From Halostreptopolyspora alba (lineage in GTDB: Bacteria > Actinomycetota > Actinomycetes > Streptosporangiales > Streptosporangiaceae), in contig RJMB01000003.1 in assembly GCA_003725585.1 (NCBI GenBank), positions 248,001 to 312,000 on the forward strand: a DNA stretch of 64,000 bases, read 5' to 3'. Shown one piece after another: positions 38,412-47,361 of this stretch. A model generated the notes under the pieces. It saw only the letters and a program-made list of their open reading frames with translations. It searched no databases and was not told the origin of the DNA. A program made the position numbers and the translations under genes. Position 1 is the stretch's first letter, and every line of letters begins with the position of its first letter.

Positions 38412-39527
38412 ATGTATGTACCGAGTACGTCATCCTCCACCGGTGAACGAAGAAGTAGCTCTTCCCACATCGATATAGCAGCCCAGAGGGCCGGGATGGT
38501 CCGGCTGGGCACTACCTCGGAGACAACTTCCGGATCCTTGTCGCGTTCCTCCTCTGATGAGGGGGATCCCGTGTTGCGCCGCCTCTTCCGGAGACTGGAG
38601 GGCGAGTTCAGCCGGGCCGAGCCACGGCGGCACGCCTACGCCTATGTCTGCTCCCTACTGTCCGAGCCCATGCGGGGGACCAGTGGTGGGGAGGACGGAC
38701 GTAACCGAATGCTCACCACGGCACGGTGGGACGAGAATCGTGTACGGGACCGTGTGCGGGACCTCGTGGTCGAGTACATGGGTGGACCCGAGGCCGTCCT
38801 GGTCATCACGGAGGAAGGGTTTCAAAAGAAGGGTGACCAGTCGGCGGGTGTGGCCTGGCAGCACTGTTTCTCCACCGGACGAGTCGACAATTGTCAGATT
38901 GGTCTGTTTCTGCTGCATGTGGATTCGATGGGCACCGTTTCCGCGATCGACCGGGAACTCCTAATACCGCCTTCCTGGTCCGAGGACTCCGTACGCAGCG
39001 CGCGTGCCGGGGTCCCGTGGGAAGCGCAACTTCGTACCCGTGACGAACTCGCGCTGGCCATGGTGGAACGCGCGCTCGATGTTCGGGTTCAGACCAAATG
39101 GGTGGTGGCTGACTCCTTCTATTGCGGTGACAGCGCCCTGCTTCGGGAAGCACTGGAGAGACGCAGGATTCCGTACGTCCTCGCGAGCTCCGAGAGAGGA
39201 GAGGCCGCAACGCAGACGTCCGAACAGGAAGGGTTCGCCTGGTGGCGGTTCGGTCGATGGGGTGGCGGTTCCTACCGGTGTTTCGCTCCGGTGCACACCA
39301 ACCCCGAAGAACTTGCCTCGGCGGCGGAGAAGGGGGCGGTGTCGGCTCGCTACTTCGCCTCCGCGCGTAACGACGCGGGGATGGACCGTTACTCGGTGCG
39401 GCGATGGCGGGGGTGGTACCGCCACATGACGCTGTCCATGTTCGCTCACGCGTGCCTCCTCGTGTCCCGGCCTCCTGGTTCCTTCAACTCCCTCTGGCCC
39501 AACGTCGGCCCAGGACCCACGGTGTGA
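38412..39527 (+). CDS. IS701-like transposase homologue, probably catalytically inactive
   Basis: This 371-residue protein aligns along its length with the DDE superfamily transposases of IS701 (SRAEPRRHAYAYVCSLL; YMGGPEAVLVITEEGFQKKG; WVVADSFYCGD; VRRWRGWYRHMTLSMFAHA). The first catalytic Asp, in the family motif V-D-E-T-G, is Thr here (ITEEG). The final Glu region (E-E-S-F-Q) reads SARYF. Only the middle Asp (ADSFYCGD) remains. It has a Ser/Thr-rich N-terminal tail of about 55 residues and a good ribosome site, and no terminal inverted repeats are evident. It looks like a domesticated, not a mobile, protein next to the biosynthetic cluster. Confidence 0.78.
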   Translation: MYVPSTSSSTGERRSSSSHIDIAAQRAGMVRLGTTSETTSGSLSRSSSDEGDPVLRRLFRRLEGEFSRAEPRRHAYAYVCSLLSEPMRGTSGGEDGRNRMLTTARWDENRVRDRVRDLVVEYMGGPEAVLVITEEGFQKKGDQSAGVAWQHCFSTGRVDNCQIGLFLLHVDSMGTVSAIDRELLIPPSWSEDSVRSARAGVPWEAQLRTRDELALAMVERALDVRVQTKWVVADSFYCGDSALLREALERRRIPYVLASSERGEAATQTSEQEGFAWWRFGRWGGGSYRCFAPVHTNPEELASAAEKGAVSARYFASARNDAGMDRYSVRRWRGWYRHMTLSMFAHACLLVSRPPGSFNSLWPNVGPGPTV

Positions 39528-39606
39528 GCCGAGCCTGTTCCGCTCTCCCGTCGGGAGCTCCCCTCTCTCCCGATGTCTCGTCGTGCCGGACGTCGAGTTT
39601 GTGTCG

Positions 39607-39637
39607 GCGCGGCCTGGTGCCGGAGCCCAGGCCGCGC
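39607..39637. terminator. hairpin between convergent transposase-like and MFS genes
   Basis: Perfect 11-bp arms (GCGCGGCCTGG and its complement, 39607-39617 and 39627-39637) with a 9-nt loop lie 80 bp past the transposase-like stop and 19 bp before the MFS stop. Confidence 0.75.
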
Positions 39638-39655
39638 CCCTGGGAGTTCACCGGG

Positions 39656-41251
39656 TTAGCGCTCTACCGTGTCAGCGGCGGATGTCGGGCCCGTGGACTC
39701 GCTCTCCTGGGAGGGGGCCTCATCCTCACCCTCGCGGTTGGGAGGCACTCCCCGTAGCAGCACGGCCGACACCACGGCCGCCCCCACCACCACGACCGCG
39801 CTGAGGACCGCGGCCACCTGGAGTCCCTCCGCGAAGGCCAGGCGAGCCGCCTCGAGGAGTGCCGTTCCCGTCTCGCCGCCCATCCGCTCGGCCTCGGAGA
39901 CGGCTCCGCCGATCGTGTGCTGGGCGTCCCGTAGCGCCTCCGAAGAAAGCTCCGCGGGAGCGTTGTCGAACAGTCGCGTCTGGTACACCGCCAGCGACAC
40001 ACTGCCCAGGAACGCCATACCACCGGCCAGGCCCAGCTCGGCTCCGCTCTCCGAGATCGCCGACGCCAGGCCGGCGCGTTCGGAGGGCGCCGCGCCCACG
40101 ATGATGTCCGTGGTCAACGCCAACGTCGGGGTCACTCCGGTGTAGAGGAAGGTGAACCCGACGATGGACCAGACCAGGCTGTCCTGCCCGACGGCCAGGG
40201 CGACCAGGCTCGCCCCCGCTCCCGCCAGGAGCAGGCTGGCCGTGATCACGACACCCGGACGGACCCGAAGCACAATCTTGGGGGCCAACATCGTCCCGAG
40301 GATTCCGCCGAGTATGGAGGGCAGCAGCCACAGCCCCGCCTCCAGTGGCGACAACCCGAGCACGGACTGGAGATACTGCATCAGCAGCAGCTGCGTGCCC
40401 GCCATGGCGCACACCGAGAGAGTCTGGGTACCCAGCGCGGCGCTGAAGGCGGGGATCCGGAACAGCCCCAGGTCCACGAGCGGCTCAGTAAGCCGGCGCT
40501 GGCGACGCAGGAACACCACGCCGACCAGAAGGCCACCCAGCACCCATACCAGTGCGGTGGTGCTCGGCCCCGCTTCGGCGAGCTGCTTGACGCCGTAGAC
40601 GATGGCGAGCATCGCCACCATCGACAACCCCGCGCTGAGTAGGTCGAACCTTCCCGAGAGCCGATCGCGGTGCTCGGGAAGCACCAATGGTCCCGTCACC
40701 AGCAGGAGCGCCATCACTGGCACGCCGATCAGGAACACCGATCCCCACCAGAAGAACTGGAGAAGAAGTCCGCCCAGCAAGGGGCCCAGTGCCTCACCGA
40801 CCACGAAACACGTCATCCAGACCGAAATCGCGAACGTGCGCTGCGCGGTGTCGGTGAACATGGTGCTCAGCAGCGCCAGCGTCGACGGCATCAGCGTCGC
40901 CCCCGCGACACCCAGGAGCGCACGAGCGGCGATCAGCAGCTCGGCGTTGGGAGCGTAGGCGGCACATATGGAGGCCAGGGCGAAGGACGCCGCTCCCACC
41001 AACAGCAGTCGACGTCGGCCGACCCGGTCGCCCAACGTGCCCATTGTCATCAGGAACCCGGCGATCAGGAATCCGTATATGTCCAGGATCCACAACAGCT
41101 GAGTTCCGCTGGGCGACAGATCGGCGCTCAGCGTCGGAGCAGCCAGATGTAGCACTGTCAGGTCCATGGCCAGCACCATGGTGGGCAATGCCAGAACGGC
41201 GAGCCCGATCCACTCACGTCGTCCAGCACGAGTGGGCGCGACCTCCGTCAC
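39656..41251 (-). CDS. MFS multidrug exporter, DHA2 (14-TM, QacA/SmvA-like)
   Basis: This 531-residue drug:H+ antiporter has 14 predicted helices, motif A in GTLGDRVGRRRLLLVG, motif D1-like MVLAMDLTVLHLAAPTLS and motif C-like GEALGPLLGG. The start is GTG at 41251 with AAGGAG seven bases upstream. It is divergent from a MerR regulator with a shared dyad between them. Its place beside the biosynthetic genes suggests export of, or resistance to, the cluster product. A general biocide exporter is the alternative. Confidence 0.9.
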   Translation of the reverse strand: MTEVAPTRAGRREWIGLAVLALPTMVLAMDLTVLHLAAPTLSADLSPSGTQLLWILDIYGFLIAGFLMTMGTLGDRVGRRRLLLVGAASFALASICAAYAPNAELLIAARALLGVAGATLMPSTLALLSTMFTDTAQRTFAISVWMTCFVVGEALGPLLGGLLLQFFWWGSVFLIGVPVMALLLVTGPLVLPEHRDRLSGRFDLLSAGLSMVAMLAIVYGVKQLAEAGPSTTALVWVLGGLLVGVVFLRRQRRLTEPLVDLGLFRIPAFSAALGTQTLSVCAMAGTQLLLMQYLQSVLGLSPLEAGLWLLPSILGGILGTMLAPKIVLRVRPGVVITASLLLAGAGASLVALAVGQDSLVWSIVGFTFLYTGVTPTLALTTDIIVGAAPSERAGLASAISESGAELGLAGGMAFLGSVSLAVYQTRLFDNAPAELSSEALRDAQHTIGGAVSEAERMGGETGTALLEAARLAFAEGLQVAAVLSAVVVVGAAVVSAVLLRGVPPNREGEDEAPSQESESTGPTSAADTVER

Positions 41252-41300
41252 AACTCACTCCTTAATTGAATAAGATGGTTTGTTCGAACGCTTGGTGAAC

Positions 41301-41317
41301 TTGATTTTTAAAGTCAA
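41301..41317. promoter_or_regulatory. MerR-type dyad between MFS and merR genes
   Basis: The segment TTGATTTTTAAAGTCAA is a near-perfect palindrome (one mismatched arm position) within an AT-rich, 155-bp divergent promoter. MerR regulators bind such dyads inside a long-spaced promoter, so this probably controls the exporter gene. Confidence 0.6.
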
Positions 41318-41406
41318 TGGTCAAGCGTTTAATTCTGAGAAGTTGGCGTTATTCATGCTAAACTTTCACATCGGTGAGAGGGTCAAGCGAACGTGAGGTA
41401 CATCAC

Positions 41407-41805
41407 ATGAGGATCGGTGAGCTGGCCAGACGGACAGGGGTCAGCGAACGGCTGCTGCGCTATTACGAGGAGCAGGGGCTGCTCCAGCCGCGACGGCGTC
41501 CGAGCGGGTACCGGGAGTACGAGGACGCCGATGTCGAGACGGTGATCCGGATCCGGACATTGCTGGCCGCCGGGCTCAACACGGCTCTGATCGCCCAGAT
41601 ATTGCCCTGTTTTCTGGATAACGGCGAGTATCTCGTTCCCACCTGCGCGGAAATGGTGAACGACCTCCACAGGGCCCGCGAACAGATCACGGTTACGATT
41701 GATGAACTCCTACGCTCGCGAACCGCGTTGGACGAGGTGATCGCGGCCGCCCCTCCCCAGGACGCCGAACCCGCCGTGTCGTCCACCCCACCGAGAGACG
41801 AGTGA
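41407..41805 (+). CDS. MerR-family transcriptional regulator
   Basis: This 132-residue protein has the MerR winged HTH at the N-terminus (MRIGELARRTGVSERLLRYY, then EEQGLLQPRRRPSGYREY), a coiled-coil helix (about 80-115) and a short Pro/Ala-rich tail without the metal-binding Cys cluster, so an organic ligand is likely. ATG at 41407 fits the family N-terminus. It is divergent from the DHA2 exporter. Confidence 0.92.
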   Translation: MRIGELARRTGVSERLLRYYEEQGLLQPRRRPSGYREYEDADVETVIRIRTLLAAGLNTALIAQILPCFLDNGEYLVPTCAEMVNDLHRAREQITVTIDELLRSRTALDEVIAAAPPQDAEPAVSSTPPRDE

Positions 41806-42696
41806 CGCGAAGTGGCCCGTGGCTCTGGGGCGGTCGAGCCGCAGTAGTCAGTGTTGTACCGGCCGCCCGGGTGGGACCGGGGTCGGGTTCGTGGGGCATC
41901 GACCGTGAGCACGACACCGACGGTGTCCGGTGAGCCGAGAGGCTCTCGACCGCGACACCCCCGCTACCCCGTTGGTGGCGCCCACCCGCCGTTGCGCGGC
42001 GGCGTGATCGTCCGGGGTGGTGGCCACATCGGTGCGCGGTCGCCCGCTGGACACCGGCCGACGATCCGCGGAGCACCGCGCCGCCCATGACCGGGACGGC
42101 GGTCAGCCGGAGGCGTTCAGGGGCCGGGGTACCGGGTGGCCCGGGGCCGTAGTGCGCCAAGGAACGGTGGTGTAACGGGGGCCGAACCAGCGGAGCGTGG
42201 TCCCCGTTTTCCGTGCACCTCGTTGGTGGCTCGGGGCTCCCCATACTCGTCATGCTGCCGTGACCGGGAACTCTCCGCCGAATCAGTGGTGATCCCAGGT
42301 CAGCCATGACCACCTCGACTCGTCACCGAGAGTGTTTTTCTCGTCGCATGGTGCACCCGAAGTGCCGAACCGCGGTTTCCGTTCGTAAGTGCGGACTCTA
42401 TGGGACGAAGTGCGGACTATTTCATTGGTTCTTGCGGTTCTTTGGAAAATTCGGGGGCTTCGTTGACACCGACTTAGGGGTGTTGCAAGACTCTATTGGT
42501 GGATATGCGAGCCGAGCTGAACTAATTGACTGAACAGGAATTTTGTGAGGCGCGGGCATCGTCGTGCTTCCGTTTTTCTGTGGTTTTTCGTTCGTCCTGA
42601 TTTGGGTTCCCTGTGCCGCGTTCTCGTGTATCGGAGATTCTGTGAGATCTCCTTATCTGTCGTGGTGGACGGGGGTTCCCGGAAGGTGGTACACGG
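41806..42696. promoter_or_regulatory. long intergenic region upstream of the biosynthetic operon, with tandem repeats
   Basis: No gene is supported in these 891 bp. The left half is GC-rich with several short dyads. The right part (42320-42690) is AT-richer and carries AAGTGCGGACT at 42387-42397 and again at 42408-42418 (21-bp period), with a related AAGTGCCGAAC at 42360-42370. Direct repeats about two helical turns apart are the type of site that SARP activators use, and a SARP gene lies downstream of the cluster. Confidence 0.55.
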
Positions 42697-43677
42697 ATGC
42701 GGGTCCTTGTGACCGGTGGCGCGGGATTTATCGGATCGCACTTCGTGCGAGAGCTCTTGCGTGACTCCTATCCCGCGATTGCGGGAGCTGAAGCGGTTGT
42801 CCTGGACAAACTCACCTATGCCGGAAACCGAGCGAACCTGAGCCATGTCGAGGGAAGCCCGCGGTACGAGTTCGTGCACGGCGATATATGCGACTCCGAG
42901 CTGGTCGGAAAGGTAATGGCGGGTGTCGACCTGGTCGTGCACTTCGCCGCCGAGTCTCATGTCGACCGTTCGATCACGGATTCCTCCGAATTCGTGCGTA
43001 CCAACGTTATGGGCACGCACACCCTGCTCAACGCCGCCAGGGACGCCGGTGTGCACCGCTTCGTTCATGTGTCGACGGACGAGGTGTACGGCTCCATCGC
43101 GGAGGGTTCCTGGACGGAGAGCGCCCCCTTGAGGCCGAACTCCCCGTACGCGGCTTCCAAGGCAGCCTCCGACCTGCTGGCCCTGGCCTTTAACCAAACA
43201 CACGGCCTGGATGTCGTTATCACGCGTTGCTCGAACAACTATGGCCCGTACCAAAATCCCGAGAAGGCGATTCCGCTGTTCGTGACGAACCTGCTCGACG
43301 GACTCTCGATCCCACTCTACGGGGACGGGGGCAACGCGCGAGACTGGCTGCACGTCGACGACCATTGCCGCGGCATCTCTTTGGTGGCTGAGAAAGGTCG
43401 CACCGGAGATGTCTACAACATCGGTGGCGGGACCGAGCTCACCAACAACGAGTTGGTTGAACGGCTGCTGAGTCTCTGCGGCGCCGACTGGTCGGCTGTC
43501 CGGAGAGTGCCTGATCGGAAAGGTCACGACCGTCGTTACTCGCTGGATGTGACGAAGGCGCGCACCGAGGTGGGCTACGAGCCCCGAATCCCGATCGAGG
43601 ACGGATTGATGAGCACGGTCCACTGGTACTGCGAGAACCGTGAACGTTGGGCTCCCTCGCGGGTTACCGCGAAATAG
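42697..43677 (+). CDS. rmlB: dTDP-glucose 4,6-dehydratase
   Basis: This 326-residue enzyme converts dTDP-glucose to dTDP-4-keto-6-deoxyglucose, the entry step for deoxysugars. The NAD motif is GGAGFIGSHF, catalytic Thr-Asp-Glu occur in HVSTDEVYGS and the YxxxK pair in SPYAASKAASD; RCSNNYGPYQNPEK is typical of the family. ATG at 42697 follows GGAAGG. It is the first gene of the forward biosynthetic run, immediately downstream of the repeat-bearing region. Confidence 0.95.
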   Translation: MRVLVTGGAGFIGSHFVRELLRDSYPAIAGAEAVVLDKLTYAGNRANLSHVEGSPRYEFVHGDICDSELVGKVMAGVDLVVHFAAESHVDRSITDSSEFVRTNVMGTHTLLNAARDAGVHRFVHVSTDEVYGSIAEGSWTESAPLRPNSPYAASKAASDLLALAFNQTHGLDVVITRCSNNYGPYQNPEKAIPLFVTNLLDGLSIPLYGDGGNARDWLHVDDHCRGISLVAEKGRTGDVYNIGGGTELTNNELVERLLSLCGADWSAVRRVPDRKGHDRRYSLDVTKARTEVGYEPRIPIEDGLMSTVHWYCENRERWAPSRVTAK

Positions 43678-43764
43678 GTCCCTTTTCCGAGGACGTCTCA
43701 TCTCGGAGGAACCAGCTCCCGTTCCGCTGTCGGCCAGGAAATGGCGTACAAGGAGATCCTCAAC

Positions 43765-44742
43765 ATGACCCAACCGAGCAGTTCCCGAGCTCTGGTCGTC
43801 GTGCTCGGCGCGTCCGGATTCGTGGGATCGGCGGTTACCACGGCACTCGCACGTTGCCCGGTCCGCCTGCGGGCCGTGGCTCGTAGGCCAAGCGTGGTCC
43901 CCGCGGGCCAGGCGGAGACCGAGGTGCGTACGGCCGACCTCACTGACCAGAGTCAATTGTCGGACGTGGTGGCGGGCGCTGACGCGGTGATCAACCTGGT
44001 CAAGCACGACGGTGGATGGCGAGCGGCGGAGGAGGAGTCGACCAGCAGGCTGACCAACGTCGACGTCATGACCTCTCTCGTTGAGTCGCTGCGCGGGGGT
44101 GACCGGGACGGACGGCCACCGGTGGTGCTGTTCAGCGGCACGATCTCCCAGATCGGGGTCCCTCCGGACCATCCCATCGACGGCACCGAACCCGATGAGC
44201 CCATCACCGCCTATGACCGGCAGAAGCTGGCCGCTGAGCAGGTGTTGAAGAAGGCCACGGCCGATGGGGTGGTACGCGGCGCCAGCCTCCGACTGCCGAC
44301 CATCTTCGGTCACGGTCGCACACCGGAGTCGGCCGATCACGGGGTGGTGGCGACGATGGTGCGGCGAGCGCTGGCGGGCCAGGAACTCACGATGTGGCAC
44401 GACGGCACGGTGGAACGGGAGTTCATCTACGCGCCCGACGTGGCCGACGCCTTCCTGGCCGCCCTCGACCACGCTGATGACCTCGCGGGAGGACACTGGC
44501 CACTCGGTTCCGACCGTAGTGAGCCGCTGGGAGACGTCTTCCGCGAGATCGCCGAGAGGGTGGCCGCTCACACCGGAGGACCGGCGGTCCCCGTGGTCTC
44601 GATTGACCCGCCGGCCCACGCGCCCGTGACCGACTTCAAGAGCGTGCGCGTCGACTCCTCACGCTTCCGCGCGATCACCGGCTGGAAACCCCGGGTTCCG
44701 TTGGGTGAGGCGGTGCGGAACACCATCGCCGCTCTGGCCTAG
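43765..44742 (+). CDS. NDP-hexose 4-ketoreductase
   Basis: This 325-residue Rossmann-fold enzyme of the NDP-hexose 4-ketoreductase group (as in anthracycline and macrolide sugar pathways) has NAD motif VVVLGASGFVGSAV, TSQIG-like FSGTISQIGVP and the YxxxK pair in AYDRQKLAAE. It would reduce C4 of the 3-amino-2,3,6-trideoxy sugar; stereochemistry (rhodosamine versus megosamine type) cannot be read. The Met at 43765 is chosen because AAGGAG lies 9 bases upstream; a Met eight codons earlier has a poor site. Confidence 0.87.
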   Translation: MTQPSSSRALVVVLGASGFVGSAVTTALARCPVRLRAVARRPSVVPAGQAETEVRTADLTDQSQLSDVVAGADAVINLVKHDGGWRAAEEESTSRLTNVDVMTSLVESLRGGDRDGRPPVVLFSGTISQIGVPPDHPIDGTEPDEPITAYDRQKLAAEQVLKKATADGVVRGASLRLPTIFGHGRTPESADHGVVATMVRRALAGQELTMWHDGTVEREFIYAPDVADAFLAALDHADDLAGGHWPLGSDRSEPLGDVFREIAERVAAHTGGPAVPVVSIDPPAHAPVTDFKSVRVDSSRFRAITGWKPRVPLGEAVRNTIAALA

Positions 44743-44773
44743 ACGAAACGAACACCGCAGCGAAAGGGAGCAC

Positions 44774-45496
44774 ATGTACGGACCCGAACTCGCCGAATTC
44801 TACGACAAGGTATACGAGATGCGCGGAAAGGACTATCGCGGGGAAAGCTCGTACGTGACCGAGATGATCCGCTCCTGCTTTCCTGACGCCCGTTCCCTCC
44901 TCGACGTCGGATGCGGAACAGGAGCCCACCTCGCCTTCTTCCGCGAGATGTTCGACCACACCGAAGGAATCGAACTGTCCGAGGACATGCTGTCCATCGC
45001 TCGGCGGAGGTTGCCGGGGGCACCCCTTCATCAGGGGGATATGCGCGCCTTCGACCTGGAACGACGCTTCGACGCGATTGTCTGCCTGTTCGGGTCGGTT
45101 GGGCATATGGCCACACAGCACGAACTGGAACAGGCGTTGACGTGCTTCGCGCGCCATCTCCCCCCGGGTGGTGTGGTCGCGATCGAACCCTGGTGGTTCC
45201 TGGAGACCTACCTCGACGGCTACGTGTCGGGTGACGTTGTCACCCCTGACCACCGGACAATCGCGCGAGTCTCGCACACGAAACGCGAGGGTGCCGGTTC
45301 GCGTATGCAGGTGCACTACGTGATCGCGGACCGGGACTCCGGAGCCCGGCACTTCACCGAGGAGTACACCCACCGACTCTTCACCCGCGAGGAATACGTG
45401 AAGGCACTGGAAGTCGCGGGTTTCACACCCGACTACATCGACGGGGTCCTCGGCGGACGTGGACTCTTCCTCGGGACCCGGAAGGGAGAGAACTGA
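44774..45496 (+). CDS. dTDP-3-amino-sugar N,N-dimethyltransferase (DesVI/TylM1-like)
   Basis: This 240-residue class I SAM methyltransferase has a [20 protein letters not shown] opening and the SAM loop [12 protein letters not shown], with [18 protein letters not shown] following, closely matching the DesVI/TylM1 group that dimethylates the 3-amino group of dTDP-hexoses. ATG at 44774 follows AAAGGGAG. It lies directly before the aminotransferase gene, which starts 1 bp after its stop, so the two are surely co-translated. Confidence 0.9.
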   Translation: MYGPELAEFYDKVYEMRGKDYRGESSYVTEMIRSCFPDARSLLDVGCGTGAHLAFFREMFDHTEGIELSEDMLSIARRRLPGAPLHQGDMRAFDLERRFDAIVCLFGSVGHMATQHELEQALTCFARHLPPGGVVAIEPWWFLETYLDGYVSGDVVTPDHRTIARVSHTKREGAGSRMQVHYVIADRDSGARHFTEEYTHRLFTREEYVKALEVAGFTPDYIDGVLGGRGLFLGTRKGEN

Positions 45497-45497
45497 C

Positions 45498-46607
45498 ATG
45501 ACACTGCGCGTGTGGGACTACCTGCCCGAATTCGCCGAGGAACGCGAGGAGATCCTTTCCGCCGTAGAGACGGTCTTCTCCTCCGGCCAGCTGATACTGG
45601 GAAAGAGCGTTCGGGGGTTCGAGGAGGAATTCGCCGCGTACCACGGTCTGGCGCACTGCGTGGGCGTCGACAACGGAACCAACGCGATCAAGTTGGGTCT
45701 GCAGGCGCTGGGAGTGGGCCCGGGAGACGAGGTCATCACGGTGTCCAACACCGCTGCTCCCACCGTGGTGGCCATCGACTCCCTCGGGGCCCGGCCGGTG
45801 TTCGTGGACGTGGGCGAAGACGACTACCTGATGGACACGGCCCAGGTCACGGATGTGATCACGTCTCGGACCAAGGCCCTGCTTCCCGTGCACCTGTACG
45901 GGCAGTGTGTGGACATGGCCCCCCTGCGTGGGCTGGCCGCCGAGCACGGTCTGCGGATCCTCGAGGACTGCGCCCAGGCTCACGGGGCCCGTCACCAGGG
46001 GCAACTCTCCGGGACCATGAGCGACGCGGCGGCCTTCTCGTTCTATCCGACCAAGGTCCTGGGAGCCTACGGCGACGGAGGGGGCGTGGTCACCTCCGAG
46101 GACGAGGTGAGCCGCCGGTTGCGGAGGCTGCGCTTCTACGGGATGGAGGATCACTACTACACCCTGGAGACTCCGGCGCACAACAGCCGGCTCGACGAGG
46201 TCCAGGCCGAGATCCTGCGCCGTAAGCTGACGCGGCTCGACGACTACGTCGCTGGGCGGCGCGCCGTGGCACAGCGGTACGCCGAGGGGCTGGGCGACAC
46301 CGACCTGGTCCTGCCGCGGACCGTCCCCGGAAACGAGCACGTGTACTACGTGTACGTGGTACGGCATCCCGAACGGGACCGCATCATCGAGGAGCTCAAG
46401 AACTATTCCATCTCGCTGAACATCAGCTACCCCTGGCCGGTTCACACCATGACCGGCTTCGCCCACCTGGGATACACGAAGGGCGACCTCCCCATAACGG
46501 AGAAGCTCGCCGGGGAGATCTTCTCGCTCCCGATGTACCCCTCACTTGGCCGGGAGCGCCAGGATCGGGTGATCGACGCCGTGCGCGAGGTGCTCGCACG
46601 AATTTAG
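45498..46607 (+). CDS. NDP-sugar 3-aminotransferase (DegT/DnrJ/EryC1 family)
   Basis: This 369-residue PLP enzyme of the sugar aminotransferase family has [18 protein letters not shown] and [13 protein letters not shown] near the N-terminus, the conserved [11 protein letters not shown] and the PLP Lys in [15 protein letters not shown]. With a 4-ketoreductase and an N,N-dimethyltransferase in the same operon, amination at C3 is the logical reaction. The Met at 45498 is chosen; the frame extends 13 codons into the methyltransferase gene. Confidence 0.92.
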   Translation: MTLRVWDYLPEFAEEREEILSAVETVFSSGQLILGKSVRGFEEEFAAYHGLAHCVGVDNGTNAIKLGLQALGVGPGDEVITVSNTAAPTVVAIDSLGARPVFVDVGEDDYLMDTAQVTDVITSRTKALLPVHLYGQCVDMAPLRGLAAEHGLRILEDCAQAHGARHQGQLSGTMSDAAAFSFYPTKVLGAYGDGGGVVTSEDEVSRRLRRLRFYGMEDHYYTLETPAHNSRLDEVQAEILRRKLTRLDDYVAGRRAVAQRYAEGLGDTDLVLPRTVPGNEHVYYVYVVRHPERDRIIEELKNYSISLNISYPWPVHTMTGFAHLGYTKGDLPITEKLAGEIFSLPMYPSLGRERQDRVIDAVREVLARI

Positions 46608-46675
46608 CCGGACCGTCGAGACCGCTCGTCCCCCCGGCGGTTCCCGCCGGCCCGACAACGATTCGCGGAGATGTC

Positions 46676-47281
46676 ATGGAATCACGCAAGCTCGCCGTCG
46701 ACGGCGCTCTGGAGTTCACCCCGGAAATATTCCCCGACGATCGGGGGCTGTTCGTCGCTCCCTTCCAGGAGGCCGCGTTTACCGAGGCAGCGGGCCAACC
46801 GTTGTTTCGCGTAGCGCAGTCGAACCACAGCAGATCGAGGCGCGGAGTGGTCCGGGGGGTGCACTACACCGTCACACCGCCGGGAACCGCGAAATACGTC
46901 TACTGCGCGCGCGGTGAGGCGGTCGACATCGTGGTGGATATCAGGGTCGGTTCACCCACGTTCGGGCGATGGGACGTGGTGCGGATGGACCAGCGTGATT
47001 TCCGGGCGATGTACTTTCCGGTGGGCGTCGGCCACGCCTTTGTCGCGCTGAGCGACGACACCGTCATGTCCTACATGCTCTCGTCTGCCTACGTGGCGCG
47101 GAACGAACTAGCGCTACAAGCGCTGGACCCGGAGCTCGGGCTGCCGATCCCGACCGACATCGACCCGATCATGTCCGAGCGGGACCGAGTGGCACCAACG
47201 TTCGCCCAGGCGCAGGCCGAGGGGCTGCTGCCCGACTACGACACCTGCCAACGGATCGAAAGATCCGAAAACACCACATAA
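46676..47281 (+). CDS. dTDP-4-keto-hexose 3,5- or 5-epimerase (RmlC-like)
   Basis: This 201-residue cupin epimerase has the catalytic His in RGVVRGVHYT, Lys in GTAKYVYC, Tyr in SYMLSSAYV and Asp in SERDR, so the RmlC site looks complete. It would convert the D-sugar intermediate to an L-sugar. ATG at 46676 follows GCGGAGATGTC. Whether it acts at C3 and C5 or only C5 is open; for a 3-amino sugar pathway, C5 epimerisation is expected. Confidence 0.9.
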   Translation: MESRKLAVDGALEFTPEIFPDDRGLFVAPFQEAAFTEAAGQPLFRVAQSNHSRSRRGVVRGVHYTVTPPGTAKYVYCARGEAVDIVVDIRVGSPTFGRWDVVRMDQRDFRAMYFPVGVGHAFVALSDDTVMSYMLSSAYVARNELALQALDPELGLPIPTDIDPIMSERDRVAPTFAQAQAEGLLPDYDTCQRIERSENTT

Positions 47282-47361
47282 CCCGGGTACTGCAGTTTCG
47301 AGTTCACGGGGGAGAACCGCGCGTGGTCGTCGACGGGGTTTCGACAGGACAGGAGCGTAAA

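Noticed and set aside
38412-39527. Active insertion sequence
   Set aside because: Two of the catalytic acids are missing in the motif comparison, and no terminal inverted repeats or target duplications were seen around the gene.
42493-44619. 708-codon antisense frame over rmlB and the ketoreductase gene
   Set aside because: The forward strand encodes two recognised enzymes with intact motifs. The antisense frame has none.
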